The notes under the pieces are model-generated. The model had not been told where the DNA came from and did not search any database. It saw only the letters and a list, made by a program, of their open reading frames with translations. Positions 1 to 10,500 of a DNA stretch of 64,000 nucleotides are shown here, one piece after another. This stretch comes from Hyparrhenia diplandra (Eukaryota > Streptophyta > Magnoliopsida > Poales > Poaceae). A program made the position numbers and the translations under genes. Positions within the stretch are counted from its first letter, which is position 1, and each line of letters opens with the position of its first letter. Location of the stretch: the NCBI GenBank assembly GCA_015847255.1, contig JADLZK010004576.1, positions 1-64,000 of the forward strand. The letters run 5' to 3'.

Positions 1-209
1 TATGCCACCAGCCCACTACCATGCAGCCGGGTATATGTTTAACTGCTTTGACTAACACCGTACATGCCACCAACCCCTCTTCACGTGATATAAATTTTAC
101 TATATGCGTAAGTATTATATAAGTTTCTACATAAGTAGTATACAACTAACTAAGATTACTAGTGTTCATTAGGTCCCGAACGATTCAAGATTGCGATGCC
201 TGGAGCTAT
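1..209. repeat. Direct repeat, left copy, flanking a LINE fragment
   Basis: This copy matches 1443-1664 in the same orientation, with roughly 7% substitutions by eye and one gap of about 13 bp near position 135. It ends exactly where a T tract (the reverse-strand poly(A) of a LINE) begins. The repeat may extend left of the window, so its true length is unknown. It reads like a very long target-site duplication, but a local segmental duplication or LTR-like end is possible. Confidence 0.8.
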
Positions 210-1442
210 TTTTTTTAGACAAAGAGGTTTCCCTAGCTTTATTTGCATAAAGCAATGTCTTAGCGTTTACAGTACTGGTGTATTAGCGCGCCCGCTCAAA
301 CATTCAAGAGTTCTCAGGAACCAGGTTTACATCCTCTGGCATAATCAGCTCAGAGGTCACGCGAATCACAACGCTCAAGTCCAGTGAAGGCAGCAAATCC
401 TATGTTGGTGACCTTGATGATATCCACTCTATCGCCGGAGGTTGTACTGCCCTTCTCTCCAAACTTGATATTGCCTGGTCCAACTTGTCCCAGGTCACAC
501 CTTCGTATAGCGGTTTCCACCTTCTTAAGGTCTTTGTGATCCATAGAAGTAGATCCTTCATTCCTAGCCAAACTTTTCCTTGCAAACATATATGATTACG
601 CATTTTCCAAATGCATCACATTGAAGCATCAAAAATAGCATTTGTCAACAAATGTTTTTCTATTATTCAACCATAATGAGGCCATACAAAAGTATGACCA
701 ATCACCTGACATATTCAAACTTTCAGTAAAGATAGACCACAAGGCCTTTGCTACACAACAATCAAAAAATAAATGATGGATACTTTCTGGTTCAGCATAG
801 TAGACACATGTTTTATCATCAACATGTCTTCTTTTAGCAAGATTATCTCTTGTAAGCAATCTGTTTTTAGACAGTAGCCAAAGGAAAATTTGGACCCTGG
901 GAGGTATTTTCAACTTCCAAACAGACTGAACATAGACAGGTTTGACACCATGGTTATTAATAACAGCATACAGGGACTGCACAGAATATTTCCTAGTTGA
1001 GCTAAAGCACCATATAATCTGATCAACCTCATTATTCAGGTTTAGGTCCTCTACTATGTTCAACAGGTCATACCACATTTCCATTAAGGCAGGGGACACA
1101 GATCTTCTGAATGAAAGCATAAGAGTTTCTCCATCCCAAACTTGACTAATTGATAGAGGCCAAAATTGGGTAGCTAAACATGTATTACCAAACCATTGAT
1201 CCTCCCAGAATCTCACTTTTTTACCATTACCTACCTTCCAGATAATGCCCATTTGAGCTACTTTCATAGCCCAGGTGACACCCTGCCAAAATAGTGATAG
1301 CTGGTTGCCCAATGGCTACATATATTAGGTTTGTCAGTATTATATTTGTGATCAGAGACTTGAGCCCAAATGGCTTTTTTCTTAACACTCTGTCAACTCT
1401 CTCTTCATGTTTAGAACCACTCTTTGTCTGTGTTTGCTTTGT
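210..1442 (-). mobile_element. 5'-truncated L1-type LINE fragment
   Basis: The fragment lies between two copies of a ~210-bp direct repeat. On the minus strand it runs from about 1440 to an oligo(A) end (T tract at 209-216). It carries the C-terminal part of LINE ORF2 (see 400-1312). The orientation fits target-primed reverse transcription: the poly(A) end abuts the left repeat and the truncated 5' end abuts the right repeat. No reverse transcriptase or endonuclease domain remains, so it cannot move on its own. Confidence 0.7.
400..1312 (-). pseudogene. LINE ORF2 C-terminal remnant with zf-RVT domain
   Basis: The open frame 1312-629 gives about 227 residues typical of the region after reverse transcriptase in plant non-LTR elements: a WKVGNGKKVRFWEDQW segment, then a zf-RVT-like stretch with VWKLKIPPRVQIFLWLL and a Cys/His pair of the form C..E-x-I-x-H-x-F-F-x-C. 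The frame then shifts, and the downstream piece (603-400, with CLQGKVWLGMKDLL and WKPLYEG) looks like the usual LINE C-terminus. The family normally encodes one protein of over 1,000 residues, so most of the ORF is missing. Not expected to be functional. Confidence 0.75.
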
Positions 1443-1664
1443 GTATGCCACCAGCCCACTACCATGGAACCGGGTATATGTTTAACTGCTTTGACTAACA
1501 CCGTACATGCCACCAACCCCTCTTCACTTGATATAAATTTTACTATATGCGTAAGTATTATATAAGTTTCTGCATAATTTAAGTACTAAGTAGTATACCA
1601 CTAACCAAGATTACCAATGCTCATTAGGTCCCAAACTATTCAAGATTGCGTTGCCTGGAGCTAT
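1443..1664. repeat. Direct repeat, right copy, flanking a LINE fragment
   Basis: This is the second copy of the segment at 1-209. It starts with TATGCCACCAGCCCACTACC and ends with GCCTGGAGCTAT, the same end as the left copy. It begins immediately after the 5' end of the minus-strand LINE fragment. Confidence 0.8.
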
Positions 1665-1689
1665 GAACATATTCATTAGTGTCATCAAT

Positions 1690-2640
1690 CCAAGAGAGAG
1701 GTGATCACTTTGAAACTTGATTTTGGAAAAGGGGCAGCGTTTGATACAGTTGAAACACTCCACCATTTTGCATGTCATGGAGCATCTGGGCCTACCTGAT
1801 AGATGGATTCAGTGGGTTCGTCTGATTCTCAACTTTGGGTCATGAGATGCCCTTTTGAATGGAGTGTCGGGAAAAAAATTCAAATGCAAGCGTGAAGTGT
1901 GTCAGTGGGATCCACTGTCACCCTTGCTCTTTGTCCTTGCGGCTGAACTCTTACATATTATTAAAATAATGCATGTGAGTCAAATCTACTCAAAAAACCT
2001 CTTCTCCCAAGCAACTGAGGCCTTTCCTATAGTCCAATACACCGATGACACTCTAATGTTACTCCAAGCTATTGTTGGACAGTTAGTCTTTCTGAAATCA
2101 TCGTTGAGCAATTTTGCTGATTCAATAGGGCTCCATGTTAACTATGGAAAATCACAAATGTATTCCACCAATGTTTCACAGGAGAAGATGACATTTCTTG
2201 CTGGCACTTTTGGTTGTGATATAGGAGTCATGCCTTTTACCTACCTTGGATTGCCCATGGGAACAACCAAACCGAGAATTGAGGATCTCTCACCATTGAT
2301 GCAAATGAGTCGAGAGGAACATTGTCATCTTGCTCATTTTGGTTGGTAGACTAGAGATGCTAAACTCTGCAATTACACCTGTCACAACTTATGCCATATG
2401 TACAATCAAACTACCAAAAGGGGTCACTGAAAATATTGATAGAGCAAGAAAATAGTGCTTGTGGAGGGGGAACTCTATAGAGAAGAAAGGAGGAAACCTT
2501 GTGGCTTGGCCGGTGGTCATGCGGCCAAAAGAAAAAGGAGGCCTTGGAGTCATCAATCTTAGGCTTCAAATGATGCACTCCCCTTGAAGCACCTCAATAA
2601 ATTTGATAACAAGGAAGACATCCCATGGGTGCATCTATTG
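1690..2640 (+). pseudogene. LINE reverse transcriptase remnant
   Basis: Conceptual translation in mixed frames shows the RT core of a plant L1-type LINE: a degenerate K-x-DFxKAFDTV block near 1715-1745, a VCQWDPLSPLLFVL block (the QGDPLSP motif) near 1900-1945, and the catalytic box as YTDDT near 2037-2051, followed by FTYLGLPMG. The longest open piece is 1855-2349 (164 residues). Stops and frame breaks occur before and after it; for example, the frame stops after LAHFGW. A later part (about 2350-2600) still resembles LINE sequence, including LPKGV and GGLGVINLRLQ. It is interrupted near 2640 by unrelated DNA. Confidence 0.8.
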
Positions 2641-3374
2641 CAAGAAAGTAAACTATCTACATGTGTAACTATGGTTTTGCTAGGTGTGTTGCTATCTCTA
2701 CCGTAAAAGAGTTATGCAACCTAGGTTCCAATCATATGAACTAGCCTATCAACTAAGCTAGGAATGTAAAGCACATAACCCTAGTAAATATAAATGGGGA
2801 AGGTAAAGGGCGATAGAGATACAAACTCTCATCAATGACTCTAGCACTTTTTACCAAGTCTCAAGAAGCGCGTAACCTTTCGTTTAATCTTTGTTAGAGC
2901 CCCTCGAAAGGAATCCCTCGCAAGGGCCAAGCTCCCAGTTAGGTAACTCCGTGGATAGCCTTAGGCCTTCCCCACGCACAAGTGGGTCTCCGACGTCCCT
3001 TCCGGTAAGCCTCTCCCGGATACTTGAAGATCTCGTTTGGTTTTGGCTAATTGATGACATCCTAGGACTAATTTCTCTACTTAAAGTGTGTGCACTCGAA
3101 GCCCATGACTTAAATTGATTCTTCACGATCTTTTCTTCCGGCTTAGTTCCACCTTCATGCCTTGGACTTTGCTTGTTCTTGAATGCCTTTTCTTGAGCTT
3201 CTATGGTCTTGCTTGAGGAGATCTTCGGATCACCTCGTCACCTTTGTCCAAGTCATCTCTTGCATCCTGTGAGACTACAAAAAAAACACTAGAAAAGTTA
3301 TTAGTCCCATTTGGTCATGTTGGTCATCAAACACCAAAATCCAAACTAAAATGGGTTGAGATCCATTTTTCCTT
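2641..3374. other. Unidentified insertion splitting a LINE remnant
   Basis: LINE-like coding similarity stops near 2640 and resumes near 3375 in the same orientation, so about 730 bp appears to have been inserted. The sequence GGCTAATTGATGACATCCTA near 3045 resembles a segment of the Copia-family LTR at 41,708, so this may be a fragment of a related LTR. I could not define clean termini or a convincing target duplication, and the short ORFs inside it look spurious. Confidence 0.35.
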
Positions 3375-3800
3375 ACACAAAGAAGGCATATGAATGTTCA
3401 AGGCGGCACTACATGTGTGATGTGGAACATAGGAGAACAAGAAACATTGGATCACCTCTTCTTGGAGTGCCTTTTTGCACAAGACTATTGGGCTTGTCTA
3501 GGCATTACTTGGGACTTCTCATTGCAGCTATTTGAAAGACTAACCCATTTGGGGACAACTCAGACCATACCTTGCATCGTGGAGGTGACAATAATTGCAG
3601 CATGGAAACTTTGGAAAGTGTGAAATGACAAGGTGTTCCAAAGGCATGATCCAACTCTTGCTAGGTGGCTCGACAACTTCAAGAATCAATGTTTTTTGCA
3701 ATCTTGTAGACTCAAGGATGACCTTTGATCAACCTTCCATGTTTGGTTGGATGCCTTTAGTTAATTTTGTAAGTATGAACCCCTATTCCTTTTAAATTAA
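3375..3800 (+). pseudogene. LINE ORF2 C-terminal remnant (same element as 1690-2640)
   Basis: The open stretch 3390-3623 includes GEQETLDHLFLECLFAQDYW, the typical zf-RVT pattern of plant LINEs (H-x3-x-C after a Cys). It runs on in a shifted frame through a WxIRNDKVFQ-like segment and ends near 3795. It continues the degenerate LINE that carries YTDDT at about 2040, with the same strand and domain order. Frame breaks make it non-functional. Confidence 0.65.
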
Positions 3801-4250
3801 TGAAAATTGGCTGCCACTCGTAGGGATCTCCCCTATAGTTTTTGTTGCAACCCCCTAAGATTACCAATCTTTGCCTCCTTCATTTATTGCTAACTAAGAT
3901 AACTAGGCATGTACTTGCAAATTTTTATTCCATTGTGTGATAAATTTTGGTCATTAATTACTCTATTTGTTTTAACTTAATTATGTTCATAAGTTTGCTT
4001 TTATATGAGCAATTTGCATGCCTTGTCATAAAGAATTAATACAATATGACATGACACTCACAATGCAGACCCTACCATTGAGTCTAAGCCTACTTATTAG
4101 CTTCTTATTTATATTTATGGAAGAGAGGGGTGAAAACAAGACTCCAAGTCTACGATACTTTCAAGATAATAAATAGTCTTAGACTAGAATCTGCATTGCG
4201 AGTACCCTTATTGTCATTGGAACGAAGAAAAACATCATTTAGTATCATCA
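3801..4250. other. AT-rich stretch with nothing recognisable
   Basis: This segment lies between two LINE remnants. It holds no convincing ORF, RNA gene or repeat boundary and is the pre-insertion host of the LINE at 4264. Confidence 0.4.
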
Positions 4251-4263
4251 AAATTAATGAGGC

Positions 4264-4781
4264 CTTCCAAGAACTCCATTGTATGGATCTGGGGGTGGTC
4301 TTCCTCGCTGGCAATTGGCGTAATGACATGGACTTTGGTGGTACAGTTGTTGTGCTCAGGACGACGGTGACGCTGTGGGTGCCACTTCCTCGTTGGAGGC
4401 GTCGTGATTTCTCTTCAGCACATGGCGCCATGGTGATCTTTCGGGTGAAAATCCAAGACCGGTATGTCTGGTCGGGAGACGGTGGCATCTTCGTATGTCA
4501 CGTTCTCGTTGGAGACGTCGCTTTTGGAAGATTCCTCCTTGGTTGAGTAGTGTTGGTGCCAGCAAAGTTACCTCCCTAGATTCGTAGTGTTGTTGCCGTG
4601 CATTTGGCAAGTATATTCTCAACTTGTTGTGTCTGGAATGTCGCGGATGTTGCCTAGAGTTCGTAGAGTTGTTTTAATATTTCGTTTTTTCTGGCCTACG
4701 GCCACAACTTTATAATAATTGGTCTGATTCTACCTATTGGTAGATGAAGCCGGGTATGAAATACTATCCATTATCTGAAAA
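4264..4781 (+). mobile_element. 5'-truncated LINE 3' end with 13-bp target duplication
   Basis: The 13-mer AAATTAATGAGGC occurs at 4251-4263 and again at 4782-4794. Between the copies is a segment that ends in an A run just before the right copy and has the usual plant LINE tail (GATGAAGCCGGGTATG near 4745). Together these are the hallmarks of a 5'-truncated, target-primed insertion in the + orientation. ORFs here (for example 4130-4546) are 3' untranslated or chance frames. Confidence 0.8.
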
Positions 4782-4794
4782 AAATTAATGAGGC

Positions 4795-5448
4795 AAAACA
4801 AAGTGAAGTTGAACGTAGGATAAACAGGGATGTCTAGGGAAATGTTTTTAAAAAAAAAAACACTAGAGATTCGTCCTCTTATTCTTTCTTGTCACACGAT
4901 CTACTCCTTATGTCAGAAATGCCTCAATTCTTTGATCAACGGATTCTAGATGCACCCTTTGAAAATATGAAGAATATGAAGAGGTTGAAGTTTCTTTTGT
5001 GGGTTACATATATGACCAATCGACTCAAAGAGCTTCGGTAAAGGCAAGTCTTCTAGGCTAAGGAGGTGAGTGTCAGGTAAGGCTGTTTTGGTAGTGACAA
5101 AAATGGAGTCAGCATGAAACGGTTCAAGATGTCTATGAATGATGTGATTGGGATACTACACTTTTTGGGGGAATTACATTTGATTATATTGAGGATGTCA
5201 ACTAAGCAAAAAGATAGTGTGACACTTCAATTAAAGAAGATGCGTGTGTGTCGTATGAGTCTGCATTGTGCTTTGTAATTCTTAAAGGAAATGGTTTCGT
5301 AGCAAGACTTCATGGCAACCAAGAAATACAGAGGTGTGATAAGCAAGCGAGGGAGAGAGAAGACATTTGATTGGATAAAAAGTATTTTATAGAAACTATT
5401 CACCGAGAACATAATTTCTGCTTAAGAATTCCAAGAACAATCAAATAA
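4795..5448. other. Intergenic stretch, no gene seen
   Basis: No ORF with recognisable domains and no clear repeat structure was seen between the truncated LINE and the MITE at 5449. Confidence 0.4.
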
Positions 5449-5724
5449 GGCCTTGTTTAGATGGCTAAAGTTTTGCCAAAAACTTGCAAATTTTAGAATT
5501 TCTCTCCATCACATCACATTAAATACAAGAAAAGACATATGTTCGGAGCAAGTAAATGTAGGTAAAAAAATAACTACTTACACAGTTTTTGCTGTAAATC
5601 ACGAGAGACGAATCTTTTGAGCCTAGTTAGTCCATGATTGAACAATGTTTACCAAATACAAACAAAAGTACTACAAGAGTTAGAACAGTACTTTTGGCAA
5701 ATATTTTGCCATCTAAACGAGGCC
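5449..5724. mobile_element. MITE with GGCCTTGTTTAGATGGC terminal inverted repeats
   Basis: The left end reads GGCCTTGTTTAGATGGC and the right end, reversed, reads GGCCTCGTTTAGATGGC, giving inverted repeats of about 20 bp. The interior has the words GACGAATCTTTTGAGCCTA and GTTAGTCCATGATTG, which recur in a very common grass MITE family. Length is 276 bp with no coding capacity. I see no clean target duplication. Confidence 0.8.
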
Positions 5725-5894
5725 GCACTATATTTTGTTTCTAGTAGCGTAAGTGCCCTAGCTAACAAAGGTTATATATATTGCAGTGGTTGACTAGTCA
5801 ATTGCAATGCTAAGCTATGTTTGGATACTCTCCGATTAGATAATAACCGATTTTTAAAATAAAGTTGATTCTAGATGCATTATAATAATCAAAA

Positions 5895-6664
5895 GAGTAA
5901 AATGCACTCATGGTACTTAAACTATCTTTGTGGGTAACAGATGGGTACTCTAACTTCGAAAACGTAATGACAAATACTCAAACTATTTATAACGTAACGG
6001 TCAGGTACTCAAACTATATATGTAACAGCCCGGTACTCAAACTATTTATGTCCCATGTTGTGGTACCTGCTTTTACCGGGAAACTATAATATGGATGTAT
6101 AGATGATTAAAATTTTTAAGATGTGATTTGTTTTGGGACTGATTTCTTCATCGAAAAATTTCTTTTTAGTTGCCATAAAATTATTGGTGCTCAAATATGC
6201 AGTAGTATTAGCAGCAATAAAAATAATATAATCTAGAAATATAACTCCCTCTTTCTTTATTACATAAATTGTATTTGTGAACACCGTGCTGTTGTTGTTT
6301 TTTTTTTTTTTTTAAAAGGCGGCTGCCAGTGCTGCTTGACGTTGACGTACTATTTGTAAGAAAGAAGAAAGAAGTATCACAACCTTTTTGTTAGAAAGAG
6401 ATAAGCTTGAACCATATCGTGTTAAACTAAGAGAGAAAAAAAAATTTAAATCATCTTTATCCATGCATATTATAGTTTCCCGGCAAAAGCAGATACCACA
6501 GCATGGGATAGAGATAGTTTGAGTACCTCGATGTTACGTGATATAGTTTGAGTACCCAGGTGTTACGCCTAGATAGTTTGAAGACTGCATCTGTTACGTT
6601 TTTAGTTTGAGCATCTATCTAAGCACCTACATAATAGTTTAGGTACCGAAAGTGCATTTTACTC
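5895..6664. mobile_element. Mutator-like MITE with long inverted repeats and 9-bp duplication
   Basis: The 9-mer TAATCAAAA sits at 5886-5894 and 6665-6673. The element begins GAGTAAAATGCAC and ends GTGCATTTTACTC. The inverted homology continues for about 190-200 bp on each side, to TTCCCGG(C/T)AAAAGCAG near 6070 and 6480. Each arm contains several copies of a word like GGTACTCAAACTATTTATG, spaced 30-45 bp apart. A 9-bp duplication with long terminal inverted repeats is the Mutator superfamily signature. The 770-bp element has no transposase, so it is non-autonomous. Confidence 0.85.
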
Positions 6665-6673
6665 TAATCAAAA

Positions 6674-7364
6674 CTATTGATTACCGTAATCCCATGTTCT
6701 TGTTTCCGCTTCCTAAGTTTTGCTTTCGATACCTGGGTTTGGCTTATTCTTATTCTTTGTTTGTAATAATAAGCGTATAATACGTACACTACCAAACAAA
6801 TCACATAGGATTTTTTTTTTTTTGGAACCAATTATTTCTTTACTTTTATTCGAGACCCTACACATTAGGAAAGGGAAGTCTCCAGCCAGATTCGACACTA
6901 ATTTCCTCTTATACAATCCAAAACTACAAAGGCAGTGCCTGCCGTAAAAAACCTGGTTCAGTCTCAGCATTACTAGAAAACAAATTACGTATATAGTAAA
7001 AATTACAGAGCCACATGCTCAGCTTAATTCGTCGGTGCGGACTGGAGTCTGGAGGCTGGAGGCTGGGGCTGGATCGGATCTCGTTGGACTCGCGAGGCGA
7101 TGTCGACGGATCCACCCGCCATTCATAGCGACGAGGTCCGGTTGCCGTCCAGCCCCTGCGAGCGAACAGCCAGTCGCCGGCACCAGCATTGAGCGGCGGA
7201 GCACCCGGTGCCGCCTCCGCCCGCCCGGCCCCATCGATTGGGAGGGACTCGTGCGTGATCAACCCCTGCCGTGCCGCAAACCATCTCCTGTTGTCGACCA
7301 CCACGAGCCCCTTTGACTATGGGCCCGCCCGCCGCCCGGCCCGGCCCTTCCGTCCGGCCGCAGC
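6674..7364. other. Upstream flank of the C4H gene
   Basis: The sequence shifts from AT-rich (to about 7010) to strongly GC-rich (7030-7360). ORFs on both strands in the GC-rich part lack domains and probably reflect composition. It likely contains the distal C4H promoter. Confidence 0.5.
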
Positions 7365-7482
7365 ACCTACCAAACCAAAAGCCATACCAACCACCTCCCA
7401 CGACACGATCGCAACTCATTCACAAACCAAACAAATTTGTGTACCCAAATCGGACCCGTCTCGTCTCCAAAACGCTATAAAA
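7365..7482 (+). promoter_or_regulatory. C4H core promoter: AC elements and TATA box
   Basis: Two AC elements lie close together: ACCTACC at 7365-7371 and ACCAACC at 7386-7392. A TATA box (TATAAAA) follows at 7476-7482, about 103 bp upstream of the start codon. AC elements are established binding sites for R2R3-MYB activators of phenylpropanoid and lignin genes, so their presence here fits the gene's role. A further ACCTACC at 7541-7547 lies in the probable 5' leader. Activity is inferred, not shown. Confidence 0.75.
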
Positions 7483-7584
7483 TGCCCCCTCGCCTCTTCA
7501 CAACGCAGCGACCGAGCAAACAAACAGAGCCACACACTCCACCTACCCCGGCCAGGCCAGGCCAGGCGACTCCCTGCAGCCAGC

Positions 7585-10500
7585 ATGGACCTCGTGCTCC
7601 TGGAGAAGGCCCTGCTGGGCCTGTTCGCGGCGGCGGTGCTCGCCCTCGCCGTCGCAAAGCTCACCGGCAAGCGCTACCGCCTCCCGCCGGGTCCCCCGGC
7701 GCCCCGTTGTCGGCAACTGGCTCCAGGTCGGCGACGACCTGAACCACCGCAACCTCATGTCCCTCGCCAAGCGTTTCGGCGACATCTTGCTCCTCAAGAT
7801 GGGCGTGCGCAACCTGGTGGTGGTCTCGACCCCGGAGCTCGCCAAGGAGGTGCTCCACACGCAGGGCGTGGAGTTCGGCTCCCGCACCCGCAACGTCGTC
7901 TTCGACATCTTCACGGGGAAGGGCCAGGACATGGTGTTCACCGTGTACGGCGACCACTGGCGGAAGATGCGGCGGATCATGACCGTGCCCTTCTTCACCA
8001 ACAAGGTCGTGGCGCAGAACCGCGCCGGGTGGGAGGAGGAGGCCCGCCTCGTGGTGGAGGACGTCAAGAGGAGCCCCAAGGCCGCCACCGAGGGCGTCGT
8101 CATCAGGAAGCGCCTCCAGCTCATGATGTACAACGACATGTTCCGCATCATGTTCGACAGAAGGTTTGAGAGCGAGGATGACCCGCTCTTCAACAAGCTC
8201 AAGGCGCTCAACGCCGAGCGCAGCCGCCTGTCGCAGAGCTTCGAGTACAACTATGGTGATTTCATCCCCGTCCTTCGCCCCTTCCTCCGTGGCTACCTCA
8301 ATCGATGCCACGACCTCAAGACCCGACGCATGAAGGTCTTCGAGGACAACTTCGTCCAGGAACGCAAGTAAGCTCACGATCTGCCGGCATATTCTATTTT
8401 TTTAATCTTCAACTTGCATTTGCATCGATCATTGGTGGGCGGGGTGGGGATGAGCTGTGGCGGATCCCGAATCACAATCAATGCATGCCATCAGCCAAGT
8501 CCATTTTCGCTACTCATTCAATTCAATTTGGTCATGATCGACTTGGACTTTTGCGTAACAAATTAGTCTTAGAACGGAAGCGGCCAAAACCAGATGGCCA
8601 AATCTTGGCATCGTTAGTTACGCTCGTTTTATGCAATTGTATTGGACACGTAACTAAAAAACGCACGGAACAAGGAGTATGTGACAACTTGTCATTGTCC
8701 ACAGCAGGTGTAGGTTTTGCTTCTGAGGTTAGAAATTCACATGACCACGAGTAGGTGAGCCGCACTACTCACCTCCTGATGACAGATGAGCAGCAACAGC
8801 ACACCGAAAAAATGGGGGTCTCTCTCCCTGCTAGATGTGCCTTTTGCTTTGCTTGCACGAAAGCTTAGGATCCGGATCCTGGCAACCAGCCAACCACACA
8901 CACATATACACCGAGAGCGACAGAGAGTGATGGAAAAAGGGTACGGCTTCACGTTTCATTAGGGCAAGGCCAATGGGGGCTACGAGTGGCAGTGGTTCAG
9001 ACAAAAGTGATCCATATAGATGAGGAAATATTGAGACTACTTATTTACACAATGCAAAAATTATGCTTGTGATTATAACATAATTTTTGCTTTCATCATG
9101 CCACACCTTTTTTTCCTCTCCCTCTACTTTTTTCAGCGTGGACCATCTTTCTCTCCTGGCAAAGCGCGTAGTGCAAAGTTCACTATGACAGAATAGAACA
9201 CCTTTTTTTTTATCCGATCCTTTTTTTGAGGTTACAAAAAAAGATGCATTGGGAAGCCCTTATAGTCTCTCTTTTTTTCAAACATGTATATGCAGGTAAA
9301 GTAAAAGCCTTTGCTGTGTATCTTGATTATAAAGTGGTTACATGGATCATTTGGCTTGTACTTCCAACATGGGTTGGTTGGAATTAGTGGCCTCAGCATG
9401 GCATGCGTGCCAATCATAGACTAGTTTATTTGTCCTTAGATTGGGTTGGGTTAGGTCCATGTCCATGACCAAGTCACCAACCAACCGTGCCCACTCACGA
9501 TCACGAGGGCATGTAGACTTTATCAATGTCCATGGAATTCTAGCAATCTTGTTGACTTGGTGGTGGTTGCCTGGTAGGCAGCTTCTTGATCCAATTCATT
9601 CAGTTGGGAACTAACAGTAACACTTGGCTGCTGCGTGCACATACAGGAAGGTGATGGCTCAGACTGGTGAGATCCGGTGCGCCATGGACCACATCCTCGA
9701 GGCCGAGAGGAAAGGCGAGATCAACCATGACAACGTCCTCTACATCGTCGAGAACATCAACGTTGCAGGTAATACATAAATATATTTCCATCTTGCAAGT
9801 ATGAATAGTATAAAATAAAATAAACAGTGTCATGCCCAACCTCATCTTAATTATAAAAAGAGAATGGCACGCGCAACTCAGAATCTCTACTCAATCCATT
9901 CTGGCTGTCAGAACTCACACCACAATTTCCTCTGTTTACAAAATGGAAACAGAGTATCTGCTATGTCTGGTTGTGAATAAGCGGTAGTAACTAATCCAGC
10001 TCTACCAGTACTGGAACCTAGCAGCCTTCGTTAGTGATCCGCCGATCCTTACGCCAGTTCCCCTCGTTTTGAGTCTCCTGTGCGGATCCGTGGCGCTTGT
10101 TTGTGCAGCAGTGGCGAATCTAGAATATTACTACTCCAGCCCTACACAAACAAATACTCCAACTTTAATACTTTTGTAAGAAGTGTTAGTTGGAGTAGCA
10201 CAGCAACATACTTGCATGGACGACAAGGCACGTCTTAATCAGGTCACCGTCATCCAACTTTAATTTCTTAATTAACCCGCGACTTAGCCGCCATAACGAG
10301 GTGTTAGACTTCAGATGGGCTAGGCGCATCGAATGGTAGTTGAAGCTGCCGGCACGTGATGACGCCTAATAGCCTTTTTTTTGGTTTTGTTGTCTACGTC
10401 TCTTGTTTACAAGTCAAAACTGACACCAGCAGCCCGCACGAGAAAAAAAATACTAAGCAGTGGCCATTAGTTGGGATTTGATAGAATCACTAGATGCCAA

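Noticed and set aside
4130..4546. 138-residue ORF near 4.3 kb
   Set aside because: It crosses the left target duplication of a truncated LINE, so it mixes host DNA and LINE 3' sequence.
7189..8169. 326-residue plus-strand ORF covering the C4H promoter and exon 1
   Set aside because: It starts upstream of the TATA box and runs out of the C4H frame after the frameshift near 7700; only its middle part is real C4H.
7543..8377. Long minus-strand ORFs (235 and 238 residues) across C4H exon 1
   Set aside because: They are antisense shadows of the GC-rich C4H exon. They have no domain, and their existence follows from codon bias on the other strand.
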